This document shows positions 20,101-31,100 of a stretch of DNA of 32,195 bases, piece by piece. The position numbers and the translations under genes are program-made. Each line of letters begins with the position of its first letter. The stretch's first letter is position 1. Source of the DNA: Mesotaenium endlicherianum (taxonomy: Eukaryota > Streptophyta > Zygnematophyceae > Zygnematales > Mesotaeniaceae); contig WELA01009042.1 in the NCBI GenBank assembly GCA_009602735.1, positions 1 to 32,195 on the forward strand, given 5' to 3'. The notes below the pieces were generated by a model. The model worked only from the letters and a program-made list of their open reading frames with translations, was not told the origin of the DNA and searched no databases.

Positions 20101-22384
20101 ATGTCTCAACCATGCACTTCATCTAGAGCAACGCTTGCTGGAATGAGGGCGTCCTCCACTGCAGCTTTAACTGCTCGTCTTCCCCCTAGGGCGATTGCTG
20201 CAAGGTCTGGTCCAGAGTGGGGCCATGTGACCATCGTTGTGGAAGCCAAGTCCAAGAATTCATATCCGAAGGAAAAGTGCAACTACTGCCCCATGGAGTT
20301 CATCGGTGGAGTCACGCGAGTTTGGGGCCATTTCACGGGAGGCTGTAAGGATGTTAGTCAGTGTGAGGATGTACCCGATGAAGTTCTAGATCTCATGATT
20401 AGCCGTAGCAACGGTATGGCTAATTCTCTATTAGGAACGCGACGTAGGAAGAGTGCCATACAAGCTGCACGAAAGCGCGTGCATGAATGGGGTTGTGCAA
20501 GTGCTGGAGGGTCCCCCTTCTTAAGCAGGGAGTCAGGGCAGACCTCTATAAGTGACATGTTCCAGAAGATGAATGCTGATGCTGTTCATGAGACTGTCGC
20601 CCGCTTCTTCTATGGTACTGGTTCATTATTCAATGTTGCTCGCAGTGACTTCTTTAGGGACATGCTGGTTGCTGTCAGTAAGTACACCCAAGAGACGGAT
20701 GTAGCGTATGTCCCGATGAAGGATAAGCCTCTCGGAAGTACCCTACTAGATAAAGAGGTGTCGAAGATAGAAGCTTGGGGGGAGAAACAAAAAAGGGGAC
20801 TACCACAGACGGGTTGTAGCATTGTAGCAGATGGGGGGACCGATGTATGCGGGCACCCTCTTCTTAACGTGCTTATGGTTGTGGGAGGCACTGAGATGTT
20901 CATGGATGCTATCAACATTGAGGGTGAAAGGAAAACGGGTGAGTACATTGGTAGCCACTTGCTTGCGGCCGTGGAGAAAATAGGGGCCGACCATGTCGTA
21001 CAGCTTTGCAAAGACTCTGCAGCTAACATTGTAGCTGGTTATAATGTGGTTCGTGAGAAGCACCCGCACATATATTGGACGCCTTGTGCGGCTCACATTT
21101 TGGACCTGCTATTGAAAGACATAGAAAAGATAAAAGAGCTAGAGGGCATAATTGATAGCTTCAAGCACTTGGTCCAGTTTGTTGCAAACCACCACATGCC
21201 TCACGCTCTTTACCGTGAGCATGGGGCAAGGCTTGAGAATAAACTAGAGTTGTTGAAGCCAGGACCCACGAGGTTTGCTAGTAACTTCCTTTGCTTGCAA
21301 AGACTCATCGTTGGGAGGGATACCTTACAAGCTATGGTGTCTGACAGAATATGGCTCGAGTGGGCGGCAAAGGACGGTTGTGTAGGTGAGGCTACGGAGA
21401 TTAGAGACCTAGTTCGCGACGATGAACTTTGGGAGCGGGTGAAGGTATAGATTGCCGCGTGTGAGCCGATCGTGGTTCTCCTTCGACTAGTCGACTCTCC
21501 ACAACCTTCTCTTGGGAAGGTCTACGCTCGCATGTGTGCCATTAAAGAGCATGTGCATGAGGTTCCAGGACTCAAACCAACACAAAGAACCCAAGTTAAG
21601 AAGGACGTGAAGGCTCGCTGGGACCAGCTTCACAGCCCCCTACATTCTGCGGGTAAAAATCTATTTTGATGTTGCTCACCGTTTTTGCTCGGCGGCTGCT
21701 GTTCTCTTGCATGATTGTTATTGTGTGCTGGTCATTGTTATTGTTATTGTGCTTGCTATTCTTATTGCTCTCTTTTTTGTGAAGTGCATTGTATTGTGTC
21801 TACTAACCAATTGGTCCGACGTGCAGACTACCCTTGTCGGAGGAAGTGTGCTTGACCGAGCGTTGGTAGATCGAGAGTTGGCGCTCTACCGGCAGAGCGG
21901 TGACATTTTTGGCGATGATGTTTGCAAGGCTAATAAGACCATGATGCCTGCTCACAAGTGGTGGGAAATATACGGAAGTCATTGTCCTAATCTTTAGCTT
22001 CTTGCTATGGAAATATTGTCACAACCTGGTTCAGCAGCTGCATGTGAGAGAAATTGGTCTGAATACGGGTTTGTTCATAGTCCACTTCGCAATAGGCTGC
22101 TCCCTACTAGAGCAAAGAAGTTGGTGTACGTGCATTCTATGTTGAGACTTCAGGAGAAGAGTTTGGACTTCCTTGGACCAAGTGTCGGCGCGACTCCATG
22201 GGTTGAAGAAGCAGAGTTCTTGGAGACACCTGAAGAGGAGGATCTCAATCATGTCATGCATGCCTCGTTGAGTGAGGAAGAGGAGATGGAGGTAGAGGAA
22301 GAGGAGGTAGAGGAAGAGGAGGTGGAGGAGCAACCTAGTGTTTCCGCTCCAATAAGAAGAAGGCCAAAAGCGATTGGTTACTAG
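20101..22384 (+). pseudogene. hAT-superfamily transposase with in-frame stops
   Basis: A DNA-transposon transposase that would bind element ends and catalyse cut-and-paste. I start at ATG 20101 because a strong acceptor (TTATTGCAG, ending 20086) lies between it and the upstream ATG 20035. BED-type zinc finger C60-x2-C63-x13-H77-x4-C82 (numbered from 20101). A DUF659-like core follows, with GCSIVADGGTD, then KDSAAN and CAAHILDLLL. After the stop TAG 21448-21450 the same frame resumes (EPIVVLLRLVD). A short intron, about 21651-21826, is likely. The dimerisation region has KWWEIYGSHCPNL, TAG 21995-21997, then LLAMEILSQPGSAAACERNWS. The tail is acidic (EEEV repeats). Joining the two exons as drawn also changes frame. 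Confidence 0.85.
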
Positions 22385-22557
22385 ATGTGTCAATCAGCTA
22401 ACTTGTATGTACTAGAGGTAGCTTGTACATATTAGAGAAAATGTAAGTGAGAAAATGAATATATTTGAAATCAATTTTGTGTGCCCTATGACTTCATGCA
22501 ATGTTGCACTTTGTGTGAATGATTTACATGGTATGGATTACCTCTAACCTAATATGC

Positions 22558-22957
22558 ATGCTTGGTAAGAGTTTGAATCATGTTCATACCTCTCTCTTTT
22601 TAAACTTATTTTACTCGTTTAAGAAGTAATGATACTCCTAAGTCTTCTTATTGAATCAATTCGCTAGTTACAAAGTACAGAAAACATGCTCTGCTAAGCG
22701 GCCCTCCCTCCCAATGTTAGTGAGAAAAAGCGAGTACGGAAATAATTCTAAGTGAAACTTCAGTCACTCTTAAATGTGGCATTTATAAGAACTTCAAAGT
22801 TCTTACACATGCTTGCTAAGAGTTTGAATCATATTTATACCTCTTCATTGAAGCTTGTTGTACTTGATTAAGAAGTAATGATACTGCTAAATGTTCTAAT
22901 TTGACTAATAAATAAATTAGGAAGTACAATAAACAGCTCTGCTAAGCGGCCCTCCCA
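22558..22957. repeat. Direct duplication of a ~150-bp block
   Basis: ATGCTTGGTAAGAGTTTGAATCAT at 22558 recurs with small changes at 22809, and CTCTGCTAAGCGGCCCTCCC at 22690 recurs at 22938. The two copies (22558-22709 and 22809-22957) are about 250 bases apart and clearly diverged. They lie just after the hAT gene and could be subterminal repeats of that element, but I found no matching left-side end. Confidence 0.7.
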
Positions 22958-23062
22958 GCTTTGGCACGAATGAATGTCGTCAAAATTGTACATAGAAACA
23001 TCAGTAACTACTTAACCATTACAGAATACAAATCCGCTGTCATCAAATTACTTGTTATGAAA

Positions 23063-23125
23063 AACTGGTAAGTCATCGTTTCCAGCAGGCGGTGGCGGGG
23101 GTTCGAGCCCGTCGGCTGGCGCCCG
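23063..23125 (+). repeat. tRNA-like (SINE-like) segment 1
   Basis: A-box-like TGGTAAGTCATC (23066) and a canonical B box, GGTTCGAGCCC (23100-23110), about 34 bases apart, as in tRNA-derived promoters. The acceptor arms do not pair, so it is not a functional tRNA. It resembles the segment at 23228 from CCAGCA to past the B box. Confidence 0.5.
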
Positions 23126-23227
23126 GGGGCAACCGTTTTGCTTAATTTTTTTGATTTGCTTTTCGTCAACCGTTTCTGCAGTATATGATTACTAAAGACA
23201 AACAAAACTCTTCGAATCTAAGAAACG

Positions 23228-23300
23228 TACATGGCATGTTGGGTAGAGCATCCCCAGCAACCGGCGGCGGGCGTTCAAACCAGCCTGCTAACCTCCTGTT
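23228..23300 (+). repeat. tRNA-like (SINE-like) segment 2
   Basis: A-box-like TGTTGGGTAGAGCA (23237-23250) and B-box-like GCGTTCAAACC (23271-23281), about 34 bases apart. Related to segment 1 and to the minus-strand segment at 10738-10803. Confidence 0.45.
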
Positions 23301-23552
23301 ACAGACAGAGTATAAATAATTTTCGCGACTTGTCGCCGCAAAGCGGGCAGAGAACAGTTTCGAAATTGCCTGGAGAAAATAACTTCCCTTTTTGAACGAA
23401 ATAAACAGTCTGACATGATGTGCTTGTTTTACACGTGCGACCAACATGTAATGTCAACGTCGTAGCTACTGAACGTCGACGCCGTCGTGACGTTGGCGTA
23501 TTAGGCGTATTAAGCGAACTAGTCCATTTTTTGGAGTACCGATCTAAGCGAA

Positions 23553-24441
23553 CTAGCGTATTAGTCGAACTAAGCGTACATGCGTGCGACGTAACCCTGG
23601 CCTATATGCCTCCTTCTCCCTGAGTGTAACCCGCTCTTTCATGGCTTCATTGAATTGCGTAGCATCCTCTTCCCAACGCAAGTCCCCCTCATAGGGGGCC
23701 TGCGTGATGTCCAAGTTCTCCTTCCTCATGTAACGACAAGGACAGGGGTAGTTGCTGCCCTGGCCAGTGAGGTGCATGCTCTTCATCTTCTGTGGCGTGT
23801 CTTGACAGAACAAGGTTTTGACCCTACCAAACAATCCTGTCCGAAGGGGGCAAAGAATATGTACACTCCTTTCTCTAGCGATTTTAGATCGGCTGCTACC
23901 AGGTGGGCCATGACTTCATTTGGATGGGCCTCTTTGTCAGCAAAGCAGATAATCCTGATGTTCCTCGAGTCCCGTATGACTTCACCATCCAGATTTTGAA
24001 TTCTACAATAATACCTGCATACAGACTTCCTCTTCCTCTTGTACACACCAAAGTCATCTGCAAACAGGTTGATTGCGAGGTTGACAACAGGTAAGTTCCT
24101 ATAATCCTTGTCTACAGGAGCTTGTAGAGCATCATGTTTAAGGGGAGTAGGCACAATATTGCCGGGTGCCACCTCTTTATTGCACCAAAACGACACGACC
24201 CCACCGATGTCAAAGCCCCTGTCCCTGGTTCGTTCTCCAACAATGGGATGGCAAAGAACATTGCATATGCCCACCACTGTTGAAGGCCCTACGCTCCTTT
24301 TCTCATCGCACAAAAGAAGCTCACCAAAAGAACCCTGAGAGTAACGAAACAGCTGCACCTGCAGGTACGGCGTGCGGTCTGTCTTTCGGCTATCCGACCA
24401 CCAGATGCCCCGCAAGATGGCCACCTTGGTTTCGTGCACAC
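23553..24441 (-). pseudogene. CACTA/Plavaka-like transposase fragment (C-terminal side)
   Basis: From a likely acceptor, CCTGCAG|GTGTGC at 24441, the frame is open to 23783. It includes VNLAINLFADDFGVYKR, a ...RIQNL... stretch and LKSLEKGVYIFF, a pattern I associate with tnp2-type (CACTA/Plavaka) transposases. Near 23825 the reading moves to another frame that continues with QDTPQKMKSMHLTG and PCPCRYMRKENLD, which fits the cysteine-containing part that follows in this family, then stops at 23553. The frame break and missing C-terminus mean a dead copy. The family call rests on memory of motifs, not on a search. Confidence 0.45.
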
Positions 24442-25905
24442 CTGCAGGAATCAAAAGCGCGTTTGAGGAACACAGAATTAGCCATGCAAGTTTCACAAGG
24501 CACTAAAGCAGGATAGTGTTGTTTGCATGGAAATTATAACACCAGTAGGGTGCAAAAGGTGGATGGAGCAAGCTGAGATACTTTTGATGAAGATGCAGTC
24601 CTCCAGATTTAGCAGCTTCGCGTCCCCCTGCACTCTTGTACACTGTAATGAATTAATTCATTATTTATTTAATTAATTGCATATATAAATACAACCCTAA
24701 ATAAGTATTATGTCAACATACTCACATGTGCGAGTTCATCTAAATGAATGTATGTCGATATAATGCGAGTTTACTTACTTTGTCAAAAAGGTCAGCAGGA
24801 TGACTTTTGTATCATAGGGTAGTTTGCTCACTTTGTTGAAAAGGTCAGCAGGATAACTTTTGTATCATAGTATAGTTGGCTAAGATTTATATACCAGTTA
24901 TATATATGACATAATATCAGTAGGTTGATACATAGTAAGCTTGTATAATAATAGTCAGTGTACTTGGACTCAGTATGCTGAGGATACATACATATTCATT
25001 TAGATAATTATATGTAGACTGGCACATGTGATCGTAATATACTGAAAGTCGGGAGGTCGACTGAGATTGAGTAAACCGATGTTCTACCAGTGTGGTTTAC
25101 TCTTGGGAAGGCGGAGCCGTCGTCAGTCAACTGAACAGTGAGGACTTCAGTCAACCGACCAATTAATATGGTCGTTATACCTAGATCCATGGGTCCCAAC
25201 TTAACGGCTTTCTCACGAAACGGCGCACCTTGCGCCGCGGTCAACTAGGTGGTCACTAGGTACATAGCAAGTTGGGATCTTGTGGTCCCTCATTCTGGAC
25301 AGTAGGCTTTAGAGTCGGATTTTCTACTTGCAAGTCATGTGTGCACTTTTGGATTCGTTATTATGACCACCTTTCACGGAAATTGACATGGCGTCTTTGT
25401 CTATGCTCCAAATGAAGCAAACTAAAACTTTTCGGAAAGGTCTCGTCAAGATACGTCTGTTGCAATTAAGTTTGCTCAATTTGGAGTAGTATTGACAGAG
25501 TTATGCCCTATGAAAATTTGGGGTCACATAGCGGACAAATTCCATGGTTTTGCACCTAAGTCGGTGGGATGTGTCTTAGCTACATTATGGTCATCTGAAT
25601 GAGAGCGCCTTTGCTATTCAGTCCCCTGATGTTGTATATGTGCTTATACATGCTTGTATGCCTGGTAGGCAAGAGGCCATGAGTTTCTAAAGGAGAAGCT
25701 AGTCCTCAAGCTCGCCTCTTTCTTGTGCCTTGTGTTAGTGTGCAACTATGGCACACTACGATAAGTGAGTCAAGAGGTATAGATAAATAAACGAATTCAT
25801 TCTAAAGGCAAAGATTGCTCCCTGGTTTTACACGCTTCCACCTATCTCTGATCTTATATATTTAAATGAAATATATTTATCTTGAATAAGCAAGATTTAT
25901 TTCAT
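24442..25905. other. AT-rich stretch, probably intron or transposon interior
   Basis: No convincing gene. A tandem duplication lies at about 24769-24874: GGTCAGCAGGA at 24790 and 24843, 53 bases apart, each followed by CTTTTGTATCATAG. It separates the two sets of minus-strand transposase fragments and may be a degraded intron. Confidence 0.45.
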
Positions 25906-26145
25906 TCACACAAAGTAATCCCTGAAGAAGGGGTCTTCGGTCACAAAGGGCGAGTTCCACACGCCAGTAACCTTGTCATCTACTCTGACCTCCTGCTTCC
26001 AGTGGATATCCTTGCAAAATGCACTGTCTCCGAGAAACTCTGCTATACTGTCAGTTACACTGGCATAGTGAAGCCTGAGTTTGTTGTCAACCAACCACAC
26101 CTCTTGCACGTCAAGCTTTTCTACCTTAAATGCTGTGTTTCTCAT
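25906..26145 (-). pseudogene. CACTA/Plavaka-like transposase fragment (middle)
   Basis: 79 codons (IAEFLGDSAFCKDIHWKQEV and VTEDPFFRDYF are the recognisable stretches). They resemble the segment upstream of the catalytic core in tnp2-type transposases. It overlaps the upstream frame by four bases (ATGA) in a different phase, best explained by a frameshift between two parts of one old coding region. Alternatively an intron joins them. Confidence 0.4.
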
Positions 26146-27236
26146 AACCGTGGGCGTACACTTTGCCGCATTCCTCTTAGTGCAAACTCCACTACAAGTG
26201 CGTGCATGATGTTTAAGCCAATGTGACTTTGTCGTGCCGTTTTGTGTAGCTGTTTCATGGCATAGTGGACCAGCTTAGTGAGGTTACCGAATTTTCCAAA
26301 GGAGGCAGGCTTAGCCTGAAGGAGGTATGTCCTAATCTCTGATGTGGTCCACACCCTCTCATGCACCCTCTCCTGATCCTCCCCACCCTCACTCTGCAGT
26401 CCTTGAGCATCATTGTCTACTGTGGGACCATGATCGCGAGTCTCGTTGCAAGTCCCTGCATCTTCCAGGGTTGTGTGCTGTTGTGGTGAGTGTTTTTGAC
26501 GTGAAACATCCCTATTGACATATTCCTCTACCGCAGTGTTCCCTGGTTGAGGATTCAGAGGGTTTCCTAGGTCTTCATCCAGCAAATCAACAGCATTCCC
26601 AGCACACCCGTCATGGGCTGAAGCAGCAGCGTCCTGAGAGGGAGGGATAGGAAGGATAGTGCTTGGCATATGATGATCTGCAAGTCCAACAACTAAAGAT
26701 TCTCCCAGAGGAGTGGGAAAGACAGGTGAACTGATAGACACATGGGAGGGAGCGTGAAGGTTTGGGTGAAGGATAGTGGTTGCCATTTCAGGTACTGCAA
26801 GTTGAACAACCGAAGGTTCTCCAGTAGGAGTGGGGAAGACGAGAGACCTCATAGGCACAGAAGAGGGGGCTTGAAGGTATGGGAATCGCTCAAGAGTAAA
26901 CTGAGGGCGGCATTTGTGGTTCAGCAGGCCCCTTTGAGCATACAACTTGAGGCACAACCGGCATTGCTCTTTGTCAGGCATGAGGATGGAAGGTAAGTTG
27001 CAGTCCAAGCTGTGTACCTCACGAGTTAATGCTATTGCAAATTTAGAGTGCAAAGAGCATTTGATTCGCTGAATTTTTAAAAATCCCGCTTTCAGGCTGA
27101 GTTGCCTGCCGTCGCTACGGTTGTCCAACGTTTCCCGACAGTGTTTGACTTGTCGACATCGTGAGAGTGACGACAAACGTTCTGAGGGCTCAGGAAGCCG
27201 CCGTTCATGAATCGCTATTACGATTGCGCCGTTCAT
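26142..27236 (-). pseudogene. N-terminal part of a zinc-finger transposase (CACTA/Plavaka-like)
   Basis: 364 codons if begun at 27236, but a better start may be ATG 26981, just before the zinc finger C-x2-C...H-x-C (CRLCLKLYAQRGLLNHKC, residues 92-109). A 39-residue segment (VFPTP...ILP) is tandemly duplicated, visible as a 117-bp DNA repeat (26651 and 26768). An acidic low-complexity stretch and a conserved-looking C-terminal part (WTTSEIRTYLL) follow. Zinc finger, spacer, then core is the order expected for the N-terminus of such transposases. It may instead be an unrelated gene. Confidence 0.45.
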
Positions 27237-27254
27237 GAATCGCTATTACGATTG
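27199..27254. repeat. Perfect 28-bp tandem duplication
   Basis: Two identical 28-base units, 27199-27226 and 27227-27254 (each CGCCGTTCATGAATCGCTAT...). On the minus strand the duplication contains the ATG at 27236, a reason to distrust that start. Confidence 0.9.
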
Positions 27255-28107
27255 TCATTGTAAAGATGAATTCAACCATCCTGTAGTGCAGCTCGACCGA
27301 GCTCGAGGCTCGAGGTGCCTGCAAAGGTAGGGCCTTCTACTTTTTGGGAATGGAATGGCTCCCAGACCGAATCCTACCCTAATTTTAGTCGGCGCGCCTA
27401 CTTTATAGGTGAAAACTGTGTTCTCCGACTATTTGCCGGCCCTCGTCGAGCGATTTGCCCCAGCACACCTCGCATACTTTTGAAAAAGTAGGAAACGGCA
27501 CATACCACCCATTGCCCATTCTCAGGGTGTAGGCCCGGATAGCAGGTTTCGCTGCTTGCCCTATCAAATGATGGGAAACATTGGGACAAATGGAAACGAG
27601 AGTTGGTAATCAAGTGGGTCAACGATAGCGTTAGTATTGGAAAGACTTACAGCAGGAGTACAGCTGTAGACCGAAGCGTATCATCGCGACCACCGACTGC
27701 TTGCATTTTTTACGAGCCTGTTATAGAGGTGACGCGAAATGACTTGCAATTTTAATGATGATGACGCGTGTTGCAACTTCGTTTCAAAGCGATCGAGAGA
27801 CGTCCTAAAGGTCCCACCGCTTAGCGAAAAAGCGGGTTATCTAATTTTTAGTACAAAATTTGTGTTCGGTTTTGGAAAAAGTGATGGAATATTGGCGGTC
27901 AATCAAGAAATGGTGATGATGTGACTTGAGGTGTCTGCTGGTTTCTGCTCGTCACATGGGCGTCAGACGTGCACCTCCCCCACGAAATACTACTTACAAA
28001 ATGTTTTCACCCCTGAATATGCATCTGCTGTTGTGCTTCTTGTTCCTCTGACAGTGAGGGGAGACGCTCTCAAGATCTGCTAAAAGAGTCACCTTTTGGC
28101 TGGAACA
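27255..28107. other. Intergenic region and upstream flank of the phosphatase gene
   Basis: No gene recognised. Around 27521-27544 (minus strand) is the near-repeat of the 9778 segment. The last ~200 bases should hold the phosphatase promoter; I see no clear TATA box. Confidence 0.4.
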
Positions 28108-31100
28108 ATGAGGATGGGCTGGGCCGCTGCTCCGGCAGTCGTGGTCGCTTCCTCGGCCATTTCTATGGCTATAGGGAATGCAAGTCAGAACACTCGAGCA
28201 ATTGCACAGCCCGGAACGTTGCATTCTGACAGCGGGAAAGACATGAATCCTTCTGCTTCTTCTTACCCACTGAAGCTGCTGCAGGTCAGTATTGGCTTTC
28301 GTGTCGCGTATCCTTGTCCCACGTCGTATTTATGTTATATGGTAGATCTAAGTATCTTACTGAGACCCCGGCAATCATCATCGTCTATGAGATTCACGAG
28401 GCAGAGATTCGTTCGTACGTATCGAGTTTCTGGCCCCTACGCGGCGAAAGCACCTTAATAAGCACAAACGCAGTATAAAGAAGATAGCCATGATCGAAGC
28501 ACTCCAAAGAATGTGGCGTGTGGCTTAGCAGAAGCAACTTCTGCTCTAAAACTGAACATCTTACCGTCCCCCCTCCCCGTTAATACGCACTGGGAGAGAA
28601 GTAACATGTAGTACTAGCTGACACACCGAACTGCCGAACTCTTATGGCACCCTATAATCTCAAGGTATACACCACTCACTACATTCTCGTGCCGTGTGCA
28701 CCACAATCCCTTTCTGCAATGTTTGCTGGCAGATTGCACATGTGAAGTTGAGACTCTTGAAACTTGTTTGGACATGTCGTTGCAATGCATTGACCGTCCT
28801 GATGGGTTGGAGCGCTCATGCTTGAAGGCGAGTCCTGAGAGATCCTGAGAGGTGCCACTTCACAGGTGCAAGTTCTGTTCCGCCACGGAGACAGGTCGCC
28901 CATGCCACTTGGCACTCCCACCGCAGAGGAGGCTGCCAGGTGGGAAAGCAGGCTGCAAGCGCGTCCCGAGGGCCTGCCGGAGCAACATCTGAGCAGAGGA
29001 CTTGAGTACCCCTTTGGCCAGCTCACGCAGAAAGGTGAGCTGGCGGCTGAGCTGGCGGCTGGGACGCGTGATCAGAGATGCTTGGCACAAGAGTTATGTC
29101 CGGAGAGTGTGTGTGTGCGTGCGTTAGTGCGTACATTCCTCCAGAGTTATTTCCGCATGAAGTTATAGTCTGGTACGCTTCCTTGGCTGTGCGCCTTCAG
29201 ACCTTCCTGTGTGCAAAACGAAGCTTCTTGCACGCATGCATGTGCGCGTCAAGGTTTCAGCTTCATACAAGTGTTTGTCTCAGAGTTACATGCATGCCAT
29301 GCAACGGAGCAGTATGCAGGACTTTCCTGCATAATGATCACACATGATCTGGGAGTGCACCAATGCAGATACTCTTACAAGCACTTCCATACGTACGTTC
29401 TCTTGCTTTTCTTGCATTGCCTTTTCCAATGGTGGCAAGAGTCGTGAGTGGCTCCGTCGTGGAAGCTGCCAGAGATGACAGCGGAAGAGAGCTTGGTGAA
29501 GACGAGCAAGCTTATCCTGTGAATGTGAGCTGAGCGGGACGAAATCTGCGATACTCACCTCGCAGGAGCGCAGCAAGCGTTTGCACTCGGCAAACAGCTG
29601 AGGGAGCGGTACGGAGAGCTCCTGGGCCCGCCCCTTGAGAGCGGAGATGTGCGGATCCGAGCGACCAGCTTCCCCCGCACCTACCTCACAGGTGGGAAAC
29701 TGGCCCCCATCTTCTCCTTTGCAGCGAACTCCTGCCTCTGAGGGGCCCGTACTCTGCACCGCCCTCGGGTATGCTATGGTATAAACTCTGGTTACAATAT
29801 GATGCGATGCGATGCGATGTGATGCGATGTGATGCGATGCGTGCGATGCGATGTCATGTGATGTGATGCGATGTGATGTGGCTCTCAAGGATCTAGACGT
29901 GCCCATGTGTCTTCCGAAGGCCGGCTTTGCAACGAGCTCTCACCAATGCAGACACGCGTGCATATGCACGCACGCAAACACCTGCGCCCAACAAAGAGGA
30001 CTGCAGTTTGCCACATGTGCTGCTCAGTCGTGTGCTACCCATTGACCTTTCGTTTCTGCGAGCGCACGGGGCATCCCATCGTTTGCCGACGGCTTACTGA
30101 CATCCCATCACAAATCACCCCAGGGAGCTCTTAAAGTAAGCAACTGACTTCTTCCAAGGCTGCTGATGCATCATGATCAAGCGTGACCGTGGCCCTGCAC
30201 CTTTCTCACCTCAGCCTTGGTGGGCGACAGGCAACCTGAACCCTAAGACCCACAGCGTTGCCGTAAACCCGTCCTGACCCTGCACCCAGACCCTGGACCT
30301 GAGTCCTGACCCTGTGCTTGACTCTAAAGCCTAACCCCTATACCCGCCGCTTGACTCCTAATCCTTTAAACCCTAAAGCCGTAAACCCTTGCTGTGAGTC
30401 TTGCAGGGCACTACGTTCTGGGCGGCGTTTTGGGCTCTCAGGAGGCGGCTGTGCGCGTGCCCATCGGCGTGCGCGACGTCAAGGACGAGAACCTCTTCAA
30501 CAACGACCACTGCGCGCGGTACTCACGCCCGCGCCTCTCTGCTGCCCGCCCCACCCAGCCCTGACGCCCGACCCAACCCGGACCTTTCCCGAGCCTCAGC
30601 TCACCGCCGACCCCACCCGAACCCTTGCAAATCTTAGCTGCCCCCTAGTTGAACCAGGCGTCGTAAGTTTCTGAAGTCTGTCGCTGACATAATATGTCCC
30701 AGTAGACTCCATACCGTTCCCTGCCAAGCCCGCTTATCGCCCTGCGCAGAGGGTGAAGTAGCCAGGCCGTGAATTCTCCACCAATTTTACAGCTAGTTTA
30801 TCGCCTCTATGTGTGTGATATGGCCCTGGCTGCGAAGCATGTGCAGCGCTGTCTTCAGAGGGGGGAGGGGGGGGGGCGACTCGAGCATGAAATATCGATA
30901 TATGGATTGAGGCTCTGACTGGAGTGAAGCAGCAGTTGCTTGGAAATGCGCAGTGTCTGCCTTCCTCTACCTCCCTCCCCGCCTCCGCTTGCCCACCAAT
31001 CCGTAGGAGTTTGAGGGGAAGGAACAGCACTCGCGGGTTGCTGCAATGTCTGGCCTATCATCGTGCCATCTGTTCGAGCACTGTACAAGTAACCCGACCT

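Noticed and set aside
20101..22384. A nuclear code in which TAG means glutamine, suggested by the hAT stops
   Set aside because: The gag frames of both chromoviruses end at TAG inside a conserved hairpin, followed by out-of-frame sequence, so TAG behaves as a normal stop there. Simple mutation is enough.
25008..25244. 78-codon minus-strand frame as a missing transposase exon
   Set aside because: Position is right but no motif is recognisable and splice sites are unconvincing.
26196..26206. CACTACAAG as a possible CACTA transposon end
   Set aside because: It lies inside a minus-strand coding-like frame and has no partner inverted repeat in sensible position.
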